A stretch of 32,825 bases of DNA from Ruminococcus sp. (GCA_020860605.1 JAJBTZ010000068.1:1-32825); one strand, 5' to 3'. Shown: positions 1 to 7,072, numbered from the stretch's first letter. The notes: a model not told the origin generated them from the sequence alone. Program-made: numbers and translations.

Positions 1-79
1 AGCAACTCGGCTCTCCCTCTGGGAGAGCTGTCACGCGAAGCGTGACTGAGAGGGCGCGAGCGAAGCGAGCGTTTTCTCC
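1..79. repeat. Composite palindromic intergenic repeat
   Basis: Two adjacent hairpins are visible. The first is an 8-bp stem GCTCTCCC/GGGAGAGC (10-17 with 21-28). The second is TCACGC-GAA-GCGTGA (31-45). The CCCTCT at 15-20 can also pair with AGAGGG at 49-54, closing over the second hairpin. It continues into GCGAGCGAAGCGAGCG (55-72), where GC-GAA-GC is flanked by tandem G-A mismatches. No ORF is present. The structure is typical of short dispersed palindromic repeats in gut Clostridia; that comparison is from memory and was not searched. The element is cut by the window edge. Confidence 0.6.
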
Positions 80-80
80 A

Positions 81-108
81 ACACAAAAAGCCTCCCGAAC
101 AGGGAGGC
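81..108 (-). terminator. Intrinsic terminator after the CarD-like gene
   Basis: Stem GCCTCCC (90-96) pairs with GGGAGGC (102-108) around a 5-nt loop. On the minus strand it is followed by TTTTTGTGTT. It lies about 40 bases past the stop of the CarD-like gene, which it most likely terminates. Confidence 0.8.
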
Positions 109-119
109 GGTTTCTGTTT

Positions 120-145
120 AATTACGAATTGCGAATTACGAATTG
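120..145. repeat. Direct repeat of a 12-mer
   Basis: The 12-mer AATTACGAATTG occurs at 120-131 and again at 134-145, a period of 14. It sits between the CarD-like stop codon and its terminator and has no coding content. Confidence 0.7.
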
Positions 146-149
146 GGCG

Positions 150-656
150 TCAGCCCTCCATCTCGCAACTGCGGATGATATAGCCTCTGACATCTGAGGG
201 CTTGATGTTCAGGGCGAAGCCGAGTTCGCCGTAGAGCATGTCTTCGGCTATCTTCATGTACCTCAGATCCACCGCTGGGACGTTTCGCTTTTCGGCGACG
301 AGGACACGCTGCTTCTCGAAAACGTGCTTGATGATGCTGATGAGATTCTCACATTCGTGAGTCTTGACCAGCGTCTTATAGTACTCCATCGCAAGCTTTG
401 AATCCTTTGGCACGTCCAAATTTGGGCTTATTTCGGTGATCTTCCCGATAAGCTCTTCCGCTCTTTCCTTTGTTATGACCTTACGCATCAGTATAGTTGA
501 ATCGGTCGGTGTGTAGATTTTGCCCTTCCTGTAAAATGGGACGAGAGTATAATACTCCTTCTGCTTGTCCAGCCCTGATATCGAGGGCTTGCCGATGTCT
601 TCAACCATGCAAACGCCTTCGTTGCCGTAGACAACGTAATCATTCACGCTAAACAT
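150..656 (-). CDS. CarD-family transcriptional regulator
   Basis: A 168-residue protein resembling the CarD/CdnL/TRCF RNA-polymerase-interaction family. The N-terminal part (FSVNDYVVYGNEGVCMVEDI, then YYTLVPFY and the K-Y-P-like stretch KGKIYTPTD) matches the small beta-barrel that contacts the RNA polymerase beta subunit. Residues about 65-165 are mostly alpha-helical, as in CarD C-terminal domains. Family members stabilise open promoter complexes, often at rRNA and stress promoters. The start is set at the ATG at 656, because GAGGT at 664-668 lies 7 bases upstream; an in-frame TTG at 659 would be only 4 bases away. The gene is monocistronic, divergent from thyA, and closed by the terminator at 81-108. 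No target can be assigned from the sequence. Confidence 0.85.
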   Translation of the reverse strand: MFSVNDYVVYGNEGVCMVEDIGKPSISGLDKQKEYYTLVPFYRKGKIYTPTDSTILMRKVITKERAEELIGKITEISPNLDVPKDSKLAMEYYKTLVKTHECENLISIIKHVFEKQRVLVAEKRNVPAVDLRYMKIAEDMLYGELGFALNIKPSDVRGYIIRSCEMEG

Positions 657-700
657 CAATACTACCTCTTTACTGCCACAAATTCAATTACTATGTGTTA

Positions 701-729
701 ATTATAGCACATTTCTGACCAAAATTCCA
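701..729 (-). promoter_or_regulatory. Promoter of the CarD-like gene
   Basis: TATAAT on the minus strand (701-706) is preceded by TGC, an extended -10. The -35 at 17 bp is weak (TGGAAT, 724-729), so the extended -10 probably carries it. The predicted start gives a leader of about 40 bases to the ATG at 656. Confidence 0.6.
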
Positions 730-811
730 GAGGCAATTTGCACAAATCGTAAAAAATTATTAGATTTTATGCGGGTTTATAGACATCTGCGCGCTTATTC
801 TTACACAACTA

Positions 812-840
812 TTGCTTTTGGAATTCAAACCTGTTATAAT
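812..840 (+). promoter_or_regulatory. Promoter of thyA-folA
   Basis: TTGCTT (812-817), a 17-bp spacer, then TGt-TATAAT (835-840), an extended -10. It lies 26 bases ahead of the thyA ATG, leaving a very short leader with no room for a riboswitch. Confidence 0.8.
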
Positions 841-866
841 AGCTATAGAATGAGAGGTGTGTGGTC

Positions 867-1772
867 ATGTCAATGTGGGACGATGAATATGTTAAGCTTC
901 TTAAGAAAATAAGAGCCGATGGGGTCGAGGTTGTGAACCGCACTGGGATTAACTCAGTGAAGATTCCTTCGTGGCATTTTTCTCTGGATATCGGCGAGGA
1001 GTTCCCTATCCTCACCACAAAGCAGCTCTTCATCCGTCAGGCGGTCCTTGAGATGCTCTGGATTTATCAGGCACAGTCGAACGACGTCAGGTGGCTACAG
1101 GAGCGGAATGTCAACATCTGGAACGAATGGGAGATTGACGAGGACGGATTCTGGACCGCTACACAGATGGTTCCTGATGGCTCAGGCGGGCTTGTCAAGA
1201 AAGAAATTCGAAAAGAGTTCGGGAAAGAATGGTCCCACACTATTGGCACGGCTTATGGCTGGATTGTCCGAAAGTTCGGACTGATTGATGAGCTCATATA
1301 TAAGCTTAAATACAATAGAACCGATCGTAGAATGGTAATGTCCCTCTGGCAGAACGACTACCTTGAGACGGCGGTGCTGCCGTCCTGCGTCTGGAGCAGC
1401 GAATGGGACGTGACCGACGGGAGGCTGAACGCTTGGGTTCACCAGAGAAGCTGCGATGTTCCTTTGGGGCTGCCGTTTAATGTCACTCAGTACTCGGTTC
1501 TTCTATCGATGCTGGCTCAAGTGACCGGACTTAAGCCCGGAAGGCTCGACTGGTCAATCAAGGACGCTCACATTTACGTGAACCAGATTTCTGGTGTGGT
1601 CGAGCAGATAAGGCGGTATGACGAGAACGGCGGAGGGCTCCCCTCCCCGAAGCTCTGGCTGAACCCGGAGCTCGACGACTTCTACAAGTTCGACAACTCG
1701 GCGGAGTGCAGAGACGTCAAGCTGATTGGCTACCAGCACATGGGAAAGATTTCGTTTCCGATTGCACAGTGA
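867..1772 (+). CDS. thyA: Thymidylate synthase
   Basis: Converts dUMP to dTMP using methylene-tetrahydrofolate; 301 residues, cytosolic. Family signatures are RTGxxS near the N terminus (residues 25-30), the catalytic cysteine in LPSCVW (Cys174), the phosphate-binding QRSCD (193-197), the nucleotide-binding LGLPFN (200-205) and DAHIYVNQ (233-240). The usual PCH around the cysteine reads SCV, and the region at 75-135 is divergent from the E. coli-type enzyme, with GTAYGW in place of GPVYGxQW. The start is taken as ATG 867, with GAGAGGTG at 852-859 seven bases upstream; a GTG at 861 is in frame but too close. The stop codon overlaps the ribosome-binding site of folA, so the pair is translationally coupled and regenerates the dihydrofolate that ThyA produces. 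Confidence 0.95.
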   Translation: MSMWDDEYVKLLKKIRADGVEVVNRTGINSVKIPSWHFSLDIGEEFPILTTKQLFIRQAVLEMLWIYQAQSNDVRWLQERNVNIWNEWEIDEDGFWTATQMVPDGSGGLVKKEIRKEFGKEWSHTIGTAYGWIVRKFGLIDELIYKLKYNRTDRRMVMSLWQNDYLETAVLPSCVWSSEWDVTDGRLNAWVHQRSCDVPLGLPFNVTQYSVLLSMLAQVTGLKPGRLDWSIKDAHIYVNQISGVVEQIRRYDENGGGLPSPKLWLNPELDDFYKFDNSAECRDVKLIGYQHMGKISFPIAQ

Positions 1773-1781
1773 GGTGACGGC

Positions 1782-2252
1782 ATGATCAAGATTGTTGCAG
1801 CGGTTGGCAGAAATCGCGAACTCGGGCGAGAAAACCAGCTCATCTGGCACCTTCCTACCGACATGAAGCTTTTCCGTGCCGAAACCCTTGGGCAGACGGT
1901 TGTCATGGGCAGGCTGACGTACCTTTCCATCGGCAGGCCTCTTCCGAAGAGGAGAAATATCGTGATTTCGAGGGACAAGTTCCTTAAGATTGAAGGCGTC
2001 GAAGTCGTCAGCTCCCTCGAGGAGGCGCTAAAGATTTGTGGGAATGACTGCTGCGTTATCGGCGGGGCTCAGATTTACTCTCAGGCGATTGACCTGGCGG
2101 ACGAGCTGGTGCTCACGGAGATTGATGCCGAGTGCACCGATGCCGATGCCTGGTTCCCGGAGTTTGATAAGGGGAAGTTCAGTGCCGAAGTCGCCATGGA
2201 AGGCGAAGATGACGGAGTGAGGTTCAGGCAGGTAAGGTACAAGAGAATATGA
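1782..2252 (+). CDS. folA: Dihydrofolate reductase
   Basis: NADPH-dependent reduction of dihydrofolate to tetrahydrofolate; 156 residues, the normal length for chromosomal DHFR. Conserved elements are IVAAVGRNRELG (4-15), WHLPTDM with Trp22 and the active-site acid Asp27, the NADPH-binding VVMGRLTYLSIGRPLP, and VIGGAQIY with the paired glycines. MGR is followed by Leu-Thr instead of the more usual Lys-Thr. The ribosome-binding site GAGGTGA begins inside the thyA stop codon, 9 bases separate the two genes, and the shared terminator follows directly. This is the housekeeping partner of ThyA; nothing suggests a mobile trimethoprim-resistance allele. Confidence 0.95.
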   Translation: MIKIVAAVGRNRELGRENQLIWHLPTDMKLFRAETLGQTVVMGRLTYLSIGRPLPKRRNIVISRDKFLKIEGVEVVSSLEEALKICGNDCCVIGGAQIYSQAIDLADELVLTEIDAECTDADAWFPEFDKGKFSAEVAMEGEDDGVRFRQVRYKRI

Positions 2253-2258
2253 AATAAA

Positions 2259-2284
2259 CCCTCTCAGCAACCTGAGAGGGTCTT
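2259..2284. terminator. Bidirectional terminator between folA and the metal ATPase
   Basis: A 9-bp perfect stem CCCTCTCAG (2259-2267) pairs with CTGAGAGGG (2272-2280) around a 4-base loop. TCTTTT follows on the plus strand, and the minus strand continues TTTATTTC. It lies between convergent genes and can serve both. Confidence 0.85.
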
Positions 2285-2294
2285 TTAATTTGGC

Positions 2295-4343
2295 TTATTC
2301 CTTCGTCACGGTGAGGTCCATCTTTTTGATGCGGACGCTGCTTATCAGGACTGCTGCAGTGGAGACGGCAAGGGTTATGAGGCAGATGAAGGCGTCGATG
2401 GTGGGGTTCTGGATGAAGAACGGCGAGAAGGCCATTATCGGGACCATCACGGCGTTGAAGACCATTCCGAAGAGGAAGTTTGAGGAAATGGTTTTCTTCG
2501 TCTCAGACGAGATTCTGACGGCGCTGGAGGCGTCCCGAAGGTCGTTCTTGAGAAGAATTATCTCGCTTGCTTCGAAAGCGACGTCGGAAGCGTCCTTCAT
2601 CGAGATGGCGACATCGGCTGCTGCAAGGGCGAGAGCGTCGTTGGAGCTGTCCCCTATCATCGCGACGGTTCTTCCGCCGTAGCGGAGCTTTCTTATCATG
2701 TCGGCCTTCTTAGAAGGCGAGACGTTCTCGGCATGGTCGAAAACGCCGATTTCCTGGGCTATGGACTCACCTGTTCCCTGGCTGTCGCCGGTGACCATAA
2801 TCGTTCTGAGTCCGAGCTTGGCGAGGCGCTCAACTCCGGCCTTGCTCGTAGGCTTGAGCTTGTCCTGGAAGGCGATGACGCCGATTGGGGAACCGTTTTT
2901 TGTGACGGCTGCTATCGTCTTGCCTTCGTCAGAGAGGGGCTGGCAGACGGTGGCGTAGCCCTCGAACTCGTTTATAAATATGGCGTCGGCCCTTCCAACG
3001 GAAACGCTGTCCTCCTCGATGACGCCCTTGACTCCAAAGCCTTCGACCGACTCGAAGACGTCGCAATCCATCGGTTCAATGTCGTTTTTCTTGGCATAAT
3101 CTAAAACTGCTGAAGCTATCGGATGAGTCGAGTGGGACTCGAGGGAGGAGGCTATCAGAACGACCTCCACAGCGTCGGTTCCGAATGGGATGACGTCTGT
3201 GACGAACGGCTTTCCGACAGTCAGAACGCCGGTTTTGTCCATGACGACGGTGTTGATGCTTTCGATCTTTTCGAGCGCCGAAGGGCTCTTGTAGATTACT
3301 CCCTCGCGCTCGCCTCTTGAAACGGCAGCGTTAACTGCAAACGGAATCGCGAAGCCGACAGCACACGGACAGGCGGTGAGGAGCATCCTTTCTAAAACCT
3401 CGAGTGAGGTTCCAAGATCCTTTGAAGCCATCAGCCAGATGAAGAAGACGAGCACTGCCACACCTGTGGCACAGAGCGAATAGAGCCTCTCGCTTCTCTG
3501 AAGGTGAGCATAAATTGCGGAATCCTTCTTCCTGACCGCTTCGGCGTTTCTGGCAGCGATAATCATCTTTCCAAGGCTGGTTTCCTCTCCGAGAACTTCA
3601 GCCTGAATGGTTATAAACCCGCTCCGGCAGACGGTTCCGGCAGATATTTTATCGCCAGCGTTTTTCTCAGCGGGAATTGTATCGCCTGTTAAGAGGCTTT
3701 CGTCGACTCCGGCTCTTCCTGAAACGACGGTGCCGTCGCATGGGAAGCTCTCGCCCGGCTTTACTAAGATCAAGTCGCCGATTGTAAGCTCGGAGATGGG
3801 GACAGAGTATTCAAGATTGTTTCTCGAGACTGTCGCGTTCTTTGGGAAAAGCTCTGAGAGCTTTTCGGCGGTGGAGCCGCGGGATTTGTTCATCCTCTCC
3901 TCGAGGTAGTCCGTCACGAGCATGAACGAGATGATGACTGCACAGGCCTCGAAGTGGATTCTGTCGGCATACTCCTCACGGCTGATTATTACCATTACGA
4001 GCGAGTAGAAGGAGGTCGCCGTTGCAAGTGTTATCGCGACTGCTACGAGGCTGTCTATATTCGGGCTGAACTTTGCGAGCCGTCCGAAGCCCCGAAGAAA
4101 AATCTCTTTTCCGAAGAACAGAATCGGAATGAAGAGTGCAAGCCGGACGAGCGACATTATCGCCACATCGTCCTTGAGAAACGTGATCATCGGCAGGACG
4201 AATGCTCTTACTCCTGCAAGGTAGAGGAGGAGAACTGTAAGTATAATGGAGCCCACGATGTTTCCCATTGTGACCGCTCGCTTTTCGGCAGATTTTTTTG
4301 TGGGATTTGAGGCAGCCGTGCCTATTCTGACGTTATCTTCCAT
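2295..4343 (-). CDS. P1B-type heavy-metal-transporting ATPase (CPC class)
   Basis: A 682-residue membrane ATPase that would move a transition metal, most likely Cu+ by its CPC motif. Visible in order: hydrophobic segments at about 27-50, 62-83, 98-121 and 130-146; an actuator domain with TGD (219-221); CPC (325-327) in the sixth helix; phospho-acceptor Asp369 in DKTGVLT; the soft-metal HP signature SxxSxHP with His407; TGDSQ (518-522); GDSSND (564-569); and two C-terminal helices containing FN (629-630) and ISS (667-669). There is no N-terminal CxxC metal-binding domain. Three near-invariant motifs are altered: TGE to TGD, DKTGT to DKTGV, and GDGxND to GDSSND. Start ATG 4343 has GGGGTGA upstream. 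It stands alone with its own promoter; no CopY- or CsoR-like gene or CopZ chaperone lies beside it. Metal specificity is inferred. Confidence 0.88.
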   Translation of the reverse strand: MEDNVRIGTAASNPTKKSAEKRAVTMGNIVGSIILTVLLLYLAGVRAFVLPMITFLKDDVAIMSLVRLALFIPILFFGKEIFLRGFGRLAKFSPNIDSLVAVAITLATATSFYSLVMVIISREEYADRIHFEACAVIISFMLVTDYLEERMNKSRGSTAEKLSELFPKNATVSRNNLEYSVPISELTIGDLILVKPGESFPCDGTVVSGRAGVDESLLTGDTIPAEKNAGDKISAGTVCRSGFITIQAEVLGEETSLGKMIIAARNAEAVRKKDSAIYAHLQRSERLYSLCATGVAVLVFFIWLMASKDLGTSLEVLERMLLTACPCAVGFAIPFAVNAAVSRGEREGVIYKSPSALEKIESINTVVMDKTGVLTVGKPFVTDVIPFGTDAVEVVLIASSLESHSTHPIASAVLDYAKKNDIEPMDCDVFESVEGFGVKGVIEEDSVSVGRADAIFINEFEGYATVCQPLSDEGKTIAAVTKNGSPIGVIAFQDKLKPTSKAGVERLAKLGLRTIMVTGDSQGTGESIAQEIGVFDHAENVSPSKKADMIRKLRYGGRTVAMIGDSSNDALALAAADVAISMKDASDVAFEASEIILLKNDLRDASSAVRISSETKKTISSNFLFGMVFNAVMVPIMAFSPFFIQNPTIDAFICLITLAVSTAAVLISSVRIKKMDLTVTKE

Positions 4344-4367
4344 GATATCACCCCTTTGATTCTATTC

Positions 4368-4396
4368 ATTATACCACCTTTTCCGACACAAATCAA
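4368..4396 (-). promoter_or_regulatory. Promoter of the metal ATPase gene
   Basis: TTGATT (4391-4396), a 17-bp spacer, then TATAAT (4368-4373) preceded by TGG, an extended -10. No CopY-type TACAnnTGTA operator was seen. Confidence 0.8.
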
Positions 4397-4408
4397 CTTA
4401 TTATGCTT

Positions 4409-4448
4409 AAAAAACAAAGCCCCATTCCTAAAAAGTGAGAAATGGGGC
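4409..4448 (-). terminator. Terminator of the HprK-like/PqqD/S26 unit
   Basis: GCCCCATT (4419-4426) pairs with AATGGGGC (4441-4448) around a 14-base loop. The minus strand continues TTTGTTTTTTAA. It ends the unit 26 bases past the stop of the coiled-coil protein gene and separates it from the ATPase gene. Confidence 0.8.
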
Positions 4449-4474
4449 CCAACTTGTGTTAAATTTTCTTTAGC

Positions 4475-5428
4475 TCAGTAGATTCCAGCATAGATTTCGG
4501 CAATTATATCCTCGAGCTCGTCGATTCGTGCCTCACATTCGGCTATGTAAGCGTCAAACTCGGCCTGCTTCTCCTCCATCGATTCGTTCTCCTTGAGAAG
4601 GTTCTCCACAACCTGAGAAAGGGTCGAGAACTCGCAGTCATCATTCTCGGAATAGGATGAGATGGTCCCAAGAAGCGTCTCCATGAAGCCTTTTGTCAGC
4701 GTTCCTCCACGGTAGGAGTCCATGTCGAAGGCGATGACCATCGAAGCGTAGTTCGAATATGATGAGCTGAACCTCGTATAGGAGGTGGCGTCTGCAGTCA
4801 GATAGGAGTAGTCGAAGGTGATGTAGCCGTCTTCGTTGACGCCTGCTGTAGGAGTTGAATTATAGACGGTGTAGCCTGAGAAACCGTCGGAGATGATGAG
4901 CTCCACGTTTTCATCCGAATAGTAATCGGTTCTCAGGAGGAAGATTTCCGAATATGCAATTCCTCTTTGGTCCATATAGGTCATGAGCGACTTGATTGTC
5001 TCGTTTGATTCAGCCGTGAACGCAGACGCTGCAAGCATGATTTCATGGCCTGAGCCAGAGGCGGTCAATGCAAGGCACTGAAGGCTTGTGAGGGTTCCTG
5101 AGCAGTCGAGCACCAAAACCGGCTCGAAGCCGTATTCAGCAGCCTGCTCCTCGGCGAAGGTGATGTCATCATCGCTTGAGATTATGTAGCCGATCACGAA
5201 GCGGGCAGTCTCGCTTGTGTCGTAGAAATCGTCGGTGGCGCTGGAAATGGCTCTTTTGAGCGAGGTCACCTCGTCTTCATAAGGCTTTGCCTCGGCGATT
5301 GCAGCTTCGAGGCGGGATTTCTCGTCGGAGGAGTTCGCCTTATAGTTATAGGCAAGAAGGCCGAAAACTACCAGGACAACTACCGACAAGACGGCACAGA
5401 TTATATTTCTAATTACATGGCTTTCCAT
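4475..5428 (-). CDS. Membrane-anchored coiled-coil protein of unknown function
   Basis: 317 residues, not recognised as a named family. It has a short N-terminal basic stretch, one hydrophobic helix at about 8-27 acting as signal anchor, then a charged helical segment (33-60) likely to be coiled coil, a mixed alpha/beta central domain (about 70-265) and a second acidic coiled coil at the C terminus (275-312). The bulk would lie outside the cell. Strands such as FVIGYIIS, PVLVLDC and VELIISDGFSGYTVYN vaguely recall a degenerate NodB/polysaccharide-deacetylase-like barrel, but no metal-binding Asp-His-His set is evident, so that is only a thought. Start ATG 5428 has GGGAG upstream, 15 bases after the peptidase stop. 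It is the last gene of the kinase-PqqD-peptidase unit and could be its substrate or structural partner (inference). Confidence 0.7.
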   Translation of the reverse strand: MESHVIRNIICAVLSVVVLVVFGLLAYNYKANSSDEKSRLEAAIAEAKPYEDEVTSLKRAISSATDDFYDTSETARFVIGYIISSDDDITFAEEQAAEYGFEPVLVLDCSGTLTSLQCLALTASGSGHEIMLAASAFTAESNETIKSLMTYMDQRGIAYSEIFLLRTDYYSDENVELIISDGFSGYTVYNSTPTAGVNEDGYITFDYSYLTADATSYTRFSSSYSNYASMVIAFDMDSYRGGTLTKGFMETLLGTISSYSENDDCEFSTLSQVVENLLKENESMEEKQAEFDAYIAECEARIDELEDIIAEIYAGIY

Positions 5429-5443
5429 ATTTCACATTCTCCC

Positions 5444-5908
5444 TTAATTCTCTTTTTTTATGATTCGTTTCGCGATGCTTCTTAGCTTGCACTTCGCCCG
5501 GAAAATCAGTTTCCTTAAGGGATAGCTGAAGTTCCAGAAGCGGACGTAGAGCTTATAGGAGCGGTCTGAGACGGAGATCTCACGAGAATTCTCTTTTCCG
5601 CTTCGCCAGAAGGACTTCGCAACGCCTTTTATCTTCTCCAGTGGCACTCGCTCGAGAGAGTAGGTGTTGTCGCCCCTTATGAGGGCAACGTCTCCGTCAA
5701 ACGAGATGATTCTGTGGAGCACCTGCGTGCCGTCGTCACGGACATATAAAACAACGTCGTTGATTTCTGGCCTCCCCGAGAGCTTCTCTATCATCACATG
5801 GGATTTATATGTGTAAAGCAGTGGCCTCATGCTGACGCCTTTTATCGGGATGACGATGAAGCCGGAGGTCTCGAGCTCCTGAAGCCTTGTTGTGTTCTCG
5901 GTTTCCAT
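5444..5908 (-). CDS. S24/S26-family peptidase with Ser/His dyad (SipW-like)
   Basis: 154 residues resembling the signal-peptidase fold. GVSMRPLL carries the nucleophile Ser26. VLHRII carries His65 where ordinary bacterial signal peptidases have Lys, so the dyad is the Ser/His type known from SipW, archaeal and ER signal peptidases. The conserved third box is IRGDNTYSLE (77-86). Unlike secretory signal peptidases, there is no clear N-terminal membrane helix. The C-terminal 45 residues are strongly basic and aromatic and may lie on the membrane. The gene begins one base after the pqqD stop with no convincing ribosome-binding site, so translation is probably coupled. With the kinase and PqqD upstream it suggests peptide processing; the substrate is unknown. 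Confidence 0.75.
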   Translation of the reverse strand: METENTTRLQELETSGFIVIPIKGVSMRPLLYTYKSHVMIEKLSGRPEINDVVLYVRDDGTQVLHRIISFDGDVALIRGDNTYSLERVPLEKIKGVAKSFWRSGKENSREISVSDRSYKLYVRFWNFSYPLRKLIFRAKCKLRSIAKRIIKKEN

Positions 5909-5909
5909 A

Positions 5910-6179
5910 CTAGTCTACTATGAACCCGGCAGTCTTCATCTCTTCGACCATCGACTGAACATCAGCGGTTATGGCAGCGCGGTCGTCTTCGGAATTTTCT
6001 TTGACCAACTCTTCGATTATCTCGTCGACAGACTTGCCCTGGGAAATGCCAGTCCAGATATTCTTGGCGTTTTCGTTGAGCTTGACCATTCCGTGGAACG
6101 ACTTGCTCGCCTCGCCCGTCGCCACTACGACATACTTCCCTGCTACTTTTCTTAAAACGAATCCATCTTTTATCTTCAT
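5910..6179 (-). CDS. PqqD-family peptide-chaperone-like protein
   Basis: 89 residues with the PqqD fold signature: an N-terminal beta hairpin (FVLRKVAGKYVVVATG), the LNENAKNIW motif that begins the helical part, then a winged-helix-like segment ending in GFIVD. PqqD proteins bind leader peptides of ribosomally made, modified peptides and hand them to modifying enzymes. The start is placed at ATG 6179, not the in-frame ATG at 6194, because GGAGG lies just upstream at the correct distance and the ATG overlaps the kinase stop codon (ATGA). No precursor peptide, radical SAM enzyme, cyclase or YcaO is visible nearby, so the partner is unclear. PqqD and HprK-like genes also occur together in surface-polysaccharide clusters (family knowledge). 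Confidence 0.85.
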   Translation of the reverse strand: MKIKDGFVLRKVAGKYVVVATGEASKSFHGMVKLNENAKNIWTGISQGKSVDEIIEELVKENSEDDRAAITADVQSMVEEMKTAGFIVD

Positions 6180-6952
6180 TTCGGCATCCTCCATAGTCTG
6201 TTGATTTCTTCTAACGTTGTTTCGTGTTCAGATCTGCGATACCTCTCGCCTGTCAGTGCTTCGAAGCTCGTTTTCACTGCTTCCTCCGACATGTCGCACT
6301 CGAGTAAATACATCGGAAGCCTCGAGAGCATTTCGCTCAACATTTCGAGCATCAGGAGCGTTGACTCGGTTTCGTAGGGATGGAACATCTGCTGGAGCAT
6401 GAGGGAGATCGCTTCTTCAGGGTCGACCTTGCGGATTTTATTCTCAGTCCCCTGCTCAAGGAAGCAGATTCCTGCGACATCGGCACTTTTCCCTTCATTC
6501 CAGCCTTCTTTTCCGCACCATGGGGTGTCGTAAGCGTGAATGGTGCCGTCAGGTCTCATCTCGAAAATCGGCTTGTCACCGTTGACGATTCCGACCGAGT
6601 CGCCCAAAAATCTCTTCCATAACGCTATATGGGTCGACTTCCCTGTTCCGCTATGAGCGGTGAAGAGGTAGCCCTTGCCATTGTATGTAATGCAGGCGCC
6701 ATGAAGCATCATTCGGTTGTAATATGGGAGCTTCGAGGCGATTTCAGCGAATATTGCGTCGCGCTCGAGGAAGCAATCAGTCATTTCGGTGTTCGTCTCA
6801 CGAAGCTCGGCAATCTTCTCGTCAGTCGCAAAGACTGAGAAGTCGGGCTCTGAGCCGTCGCAGAGATAGCCGCGGCAGAAGAGCCTGAGGTAGTCGAAAC
6901 GGCTTTTCATTTCGATTGTGAGGCCACCAAGGCTCACGTTAAAGATGTCCAT
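6176..6952 (-). CDS. HPr-kinase-like (HprK-related) P-loop kinase
   Basis: 258 residues. The Walker A motif HSGTGKST (100-107) follows MMLHGACITYNGKGYLF, the beta-strand layout of the HprK/PEP-carboxykinase-like fold. NGDKP (124-128) stands where HprK has its acidic Walker B pair, followed by TPWCGKEGWN (143-152). The N-terminal HPr-kinase DRTGG-like domain is absent, so this is an HprK-related protein, not the carbon-catabolite kinase itself. Relatives sit in lasso-peptide and exopolysaccharide clusters, and some phosphorylate a serine on a modified peptide. It is first in a four-gene unit with pqqD (ATGA overlap), a Ser/His peptidase and an anchored coiled-coil protein. The terminator of manC lies only 16 bases before its start codon. 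Confidence 0.8.
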   Translation of the reverse strand: MDIFNVSLGGLTIEMKSRFDYLRLFCRGYLCDGSEPDFSVFATDEKIAELRETNTEMTDCFLERDAIFAEIASKLPYYNRMMLHGACITYNGKGYLFTAHSGTGKSTHIALWKRFLGDSVGIVNGDKPIFEMRPDGTIHAYDTPWCGKEGWNEGKSADVAGICFLEQGTENKIRKVDPEEAISLMLQQMFHPYETESTLLMLEMLSEMLSRLPMYLLECDMSEEAVKTSFEALTGERYRRSEHETTLEEINRLWRMPK

Positions 6953-6967
6953 TTTCAGTTTCCTTCC

Positions 6968-7005
6968 ACAAAAAGGCCCTCTGGTTACGCTCTGACCAGA
7001 GGACC
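6968..7005 (-). terminator. Terminator after manC, directly before the HprK-like gene
   Basis: GGCCCTCTGGT (6975-6985) pairs with ACCAGAGGACC (6995-7005), 11 bp with one G-U. The minus strand then runs TTTTTGTGG. It should end the gmd-fcl-manC transcript. It also lies between the promoter candidate at 7028-7056 and the HprK-like start codon. Confidence 0.85.
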
Positions 7006-7027
7006 CAAGTCAGATTTCGCTGACTAT

Positions 7028-7056
7028 ATTGTGCCATATTCCGAAGCTTTTTTCAA
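7028..7056 (-). promoter_or_regulatory. Possible promoter ahead of the manC terminator hairpin
   Basis: TTGAAA (7051-7056), a 17-bp spacer, then CACAAT (7028-7033) preceded by TGG. A transcript from here would meet the hairpin at 7005-6975 almost at once, so it might feed the HprK-like unit through read-through. The -10 is only a 4/6 match. Confidence 0.4.
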
Positions 7057-7072
7057 GGCTTTTGCGAAAAAA

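Noticed and set aside
120-145. CRISPR-like direct repeats
   Set aside because: Only two 12-base copies with a 2-base gap; no spacers and no cas genes.
660-866. Riboswitch (for example tetrahydrofolate type) upstream of thyA
   Set aside because: The promoter -10 lies 26 bases before the ATG, leaving no room for an aptamer.
5910-6952. Complete lasso-peptide or PQQ biosynthesis cluster
   Set aside because: PqqD and the HprK-like kinase are present, but there is no precursor, no asparagine-synthetase-like cyclase, no transglutaminase-like protease and no radical SAM enzyme, so the named pathways cannot be claimed.
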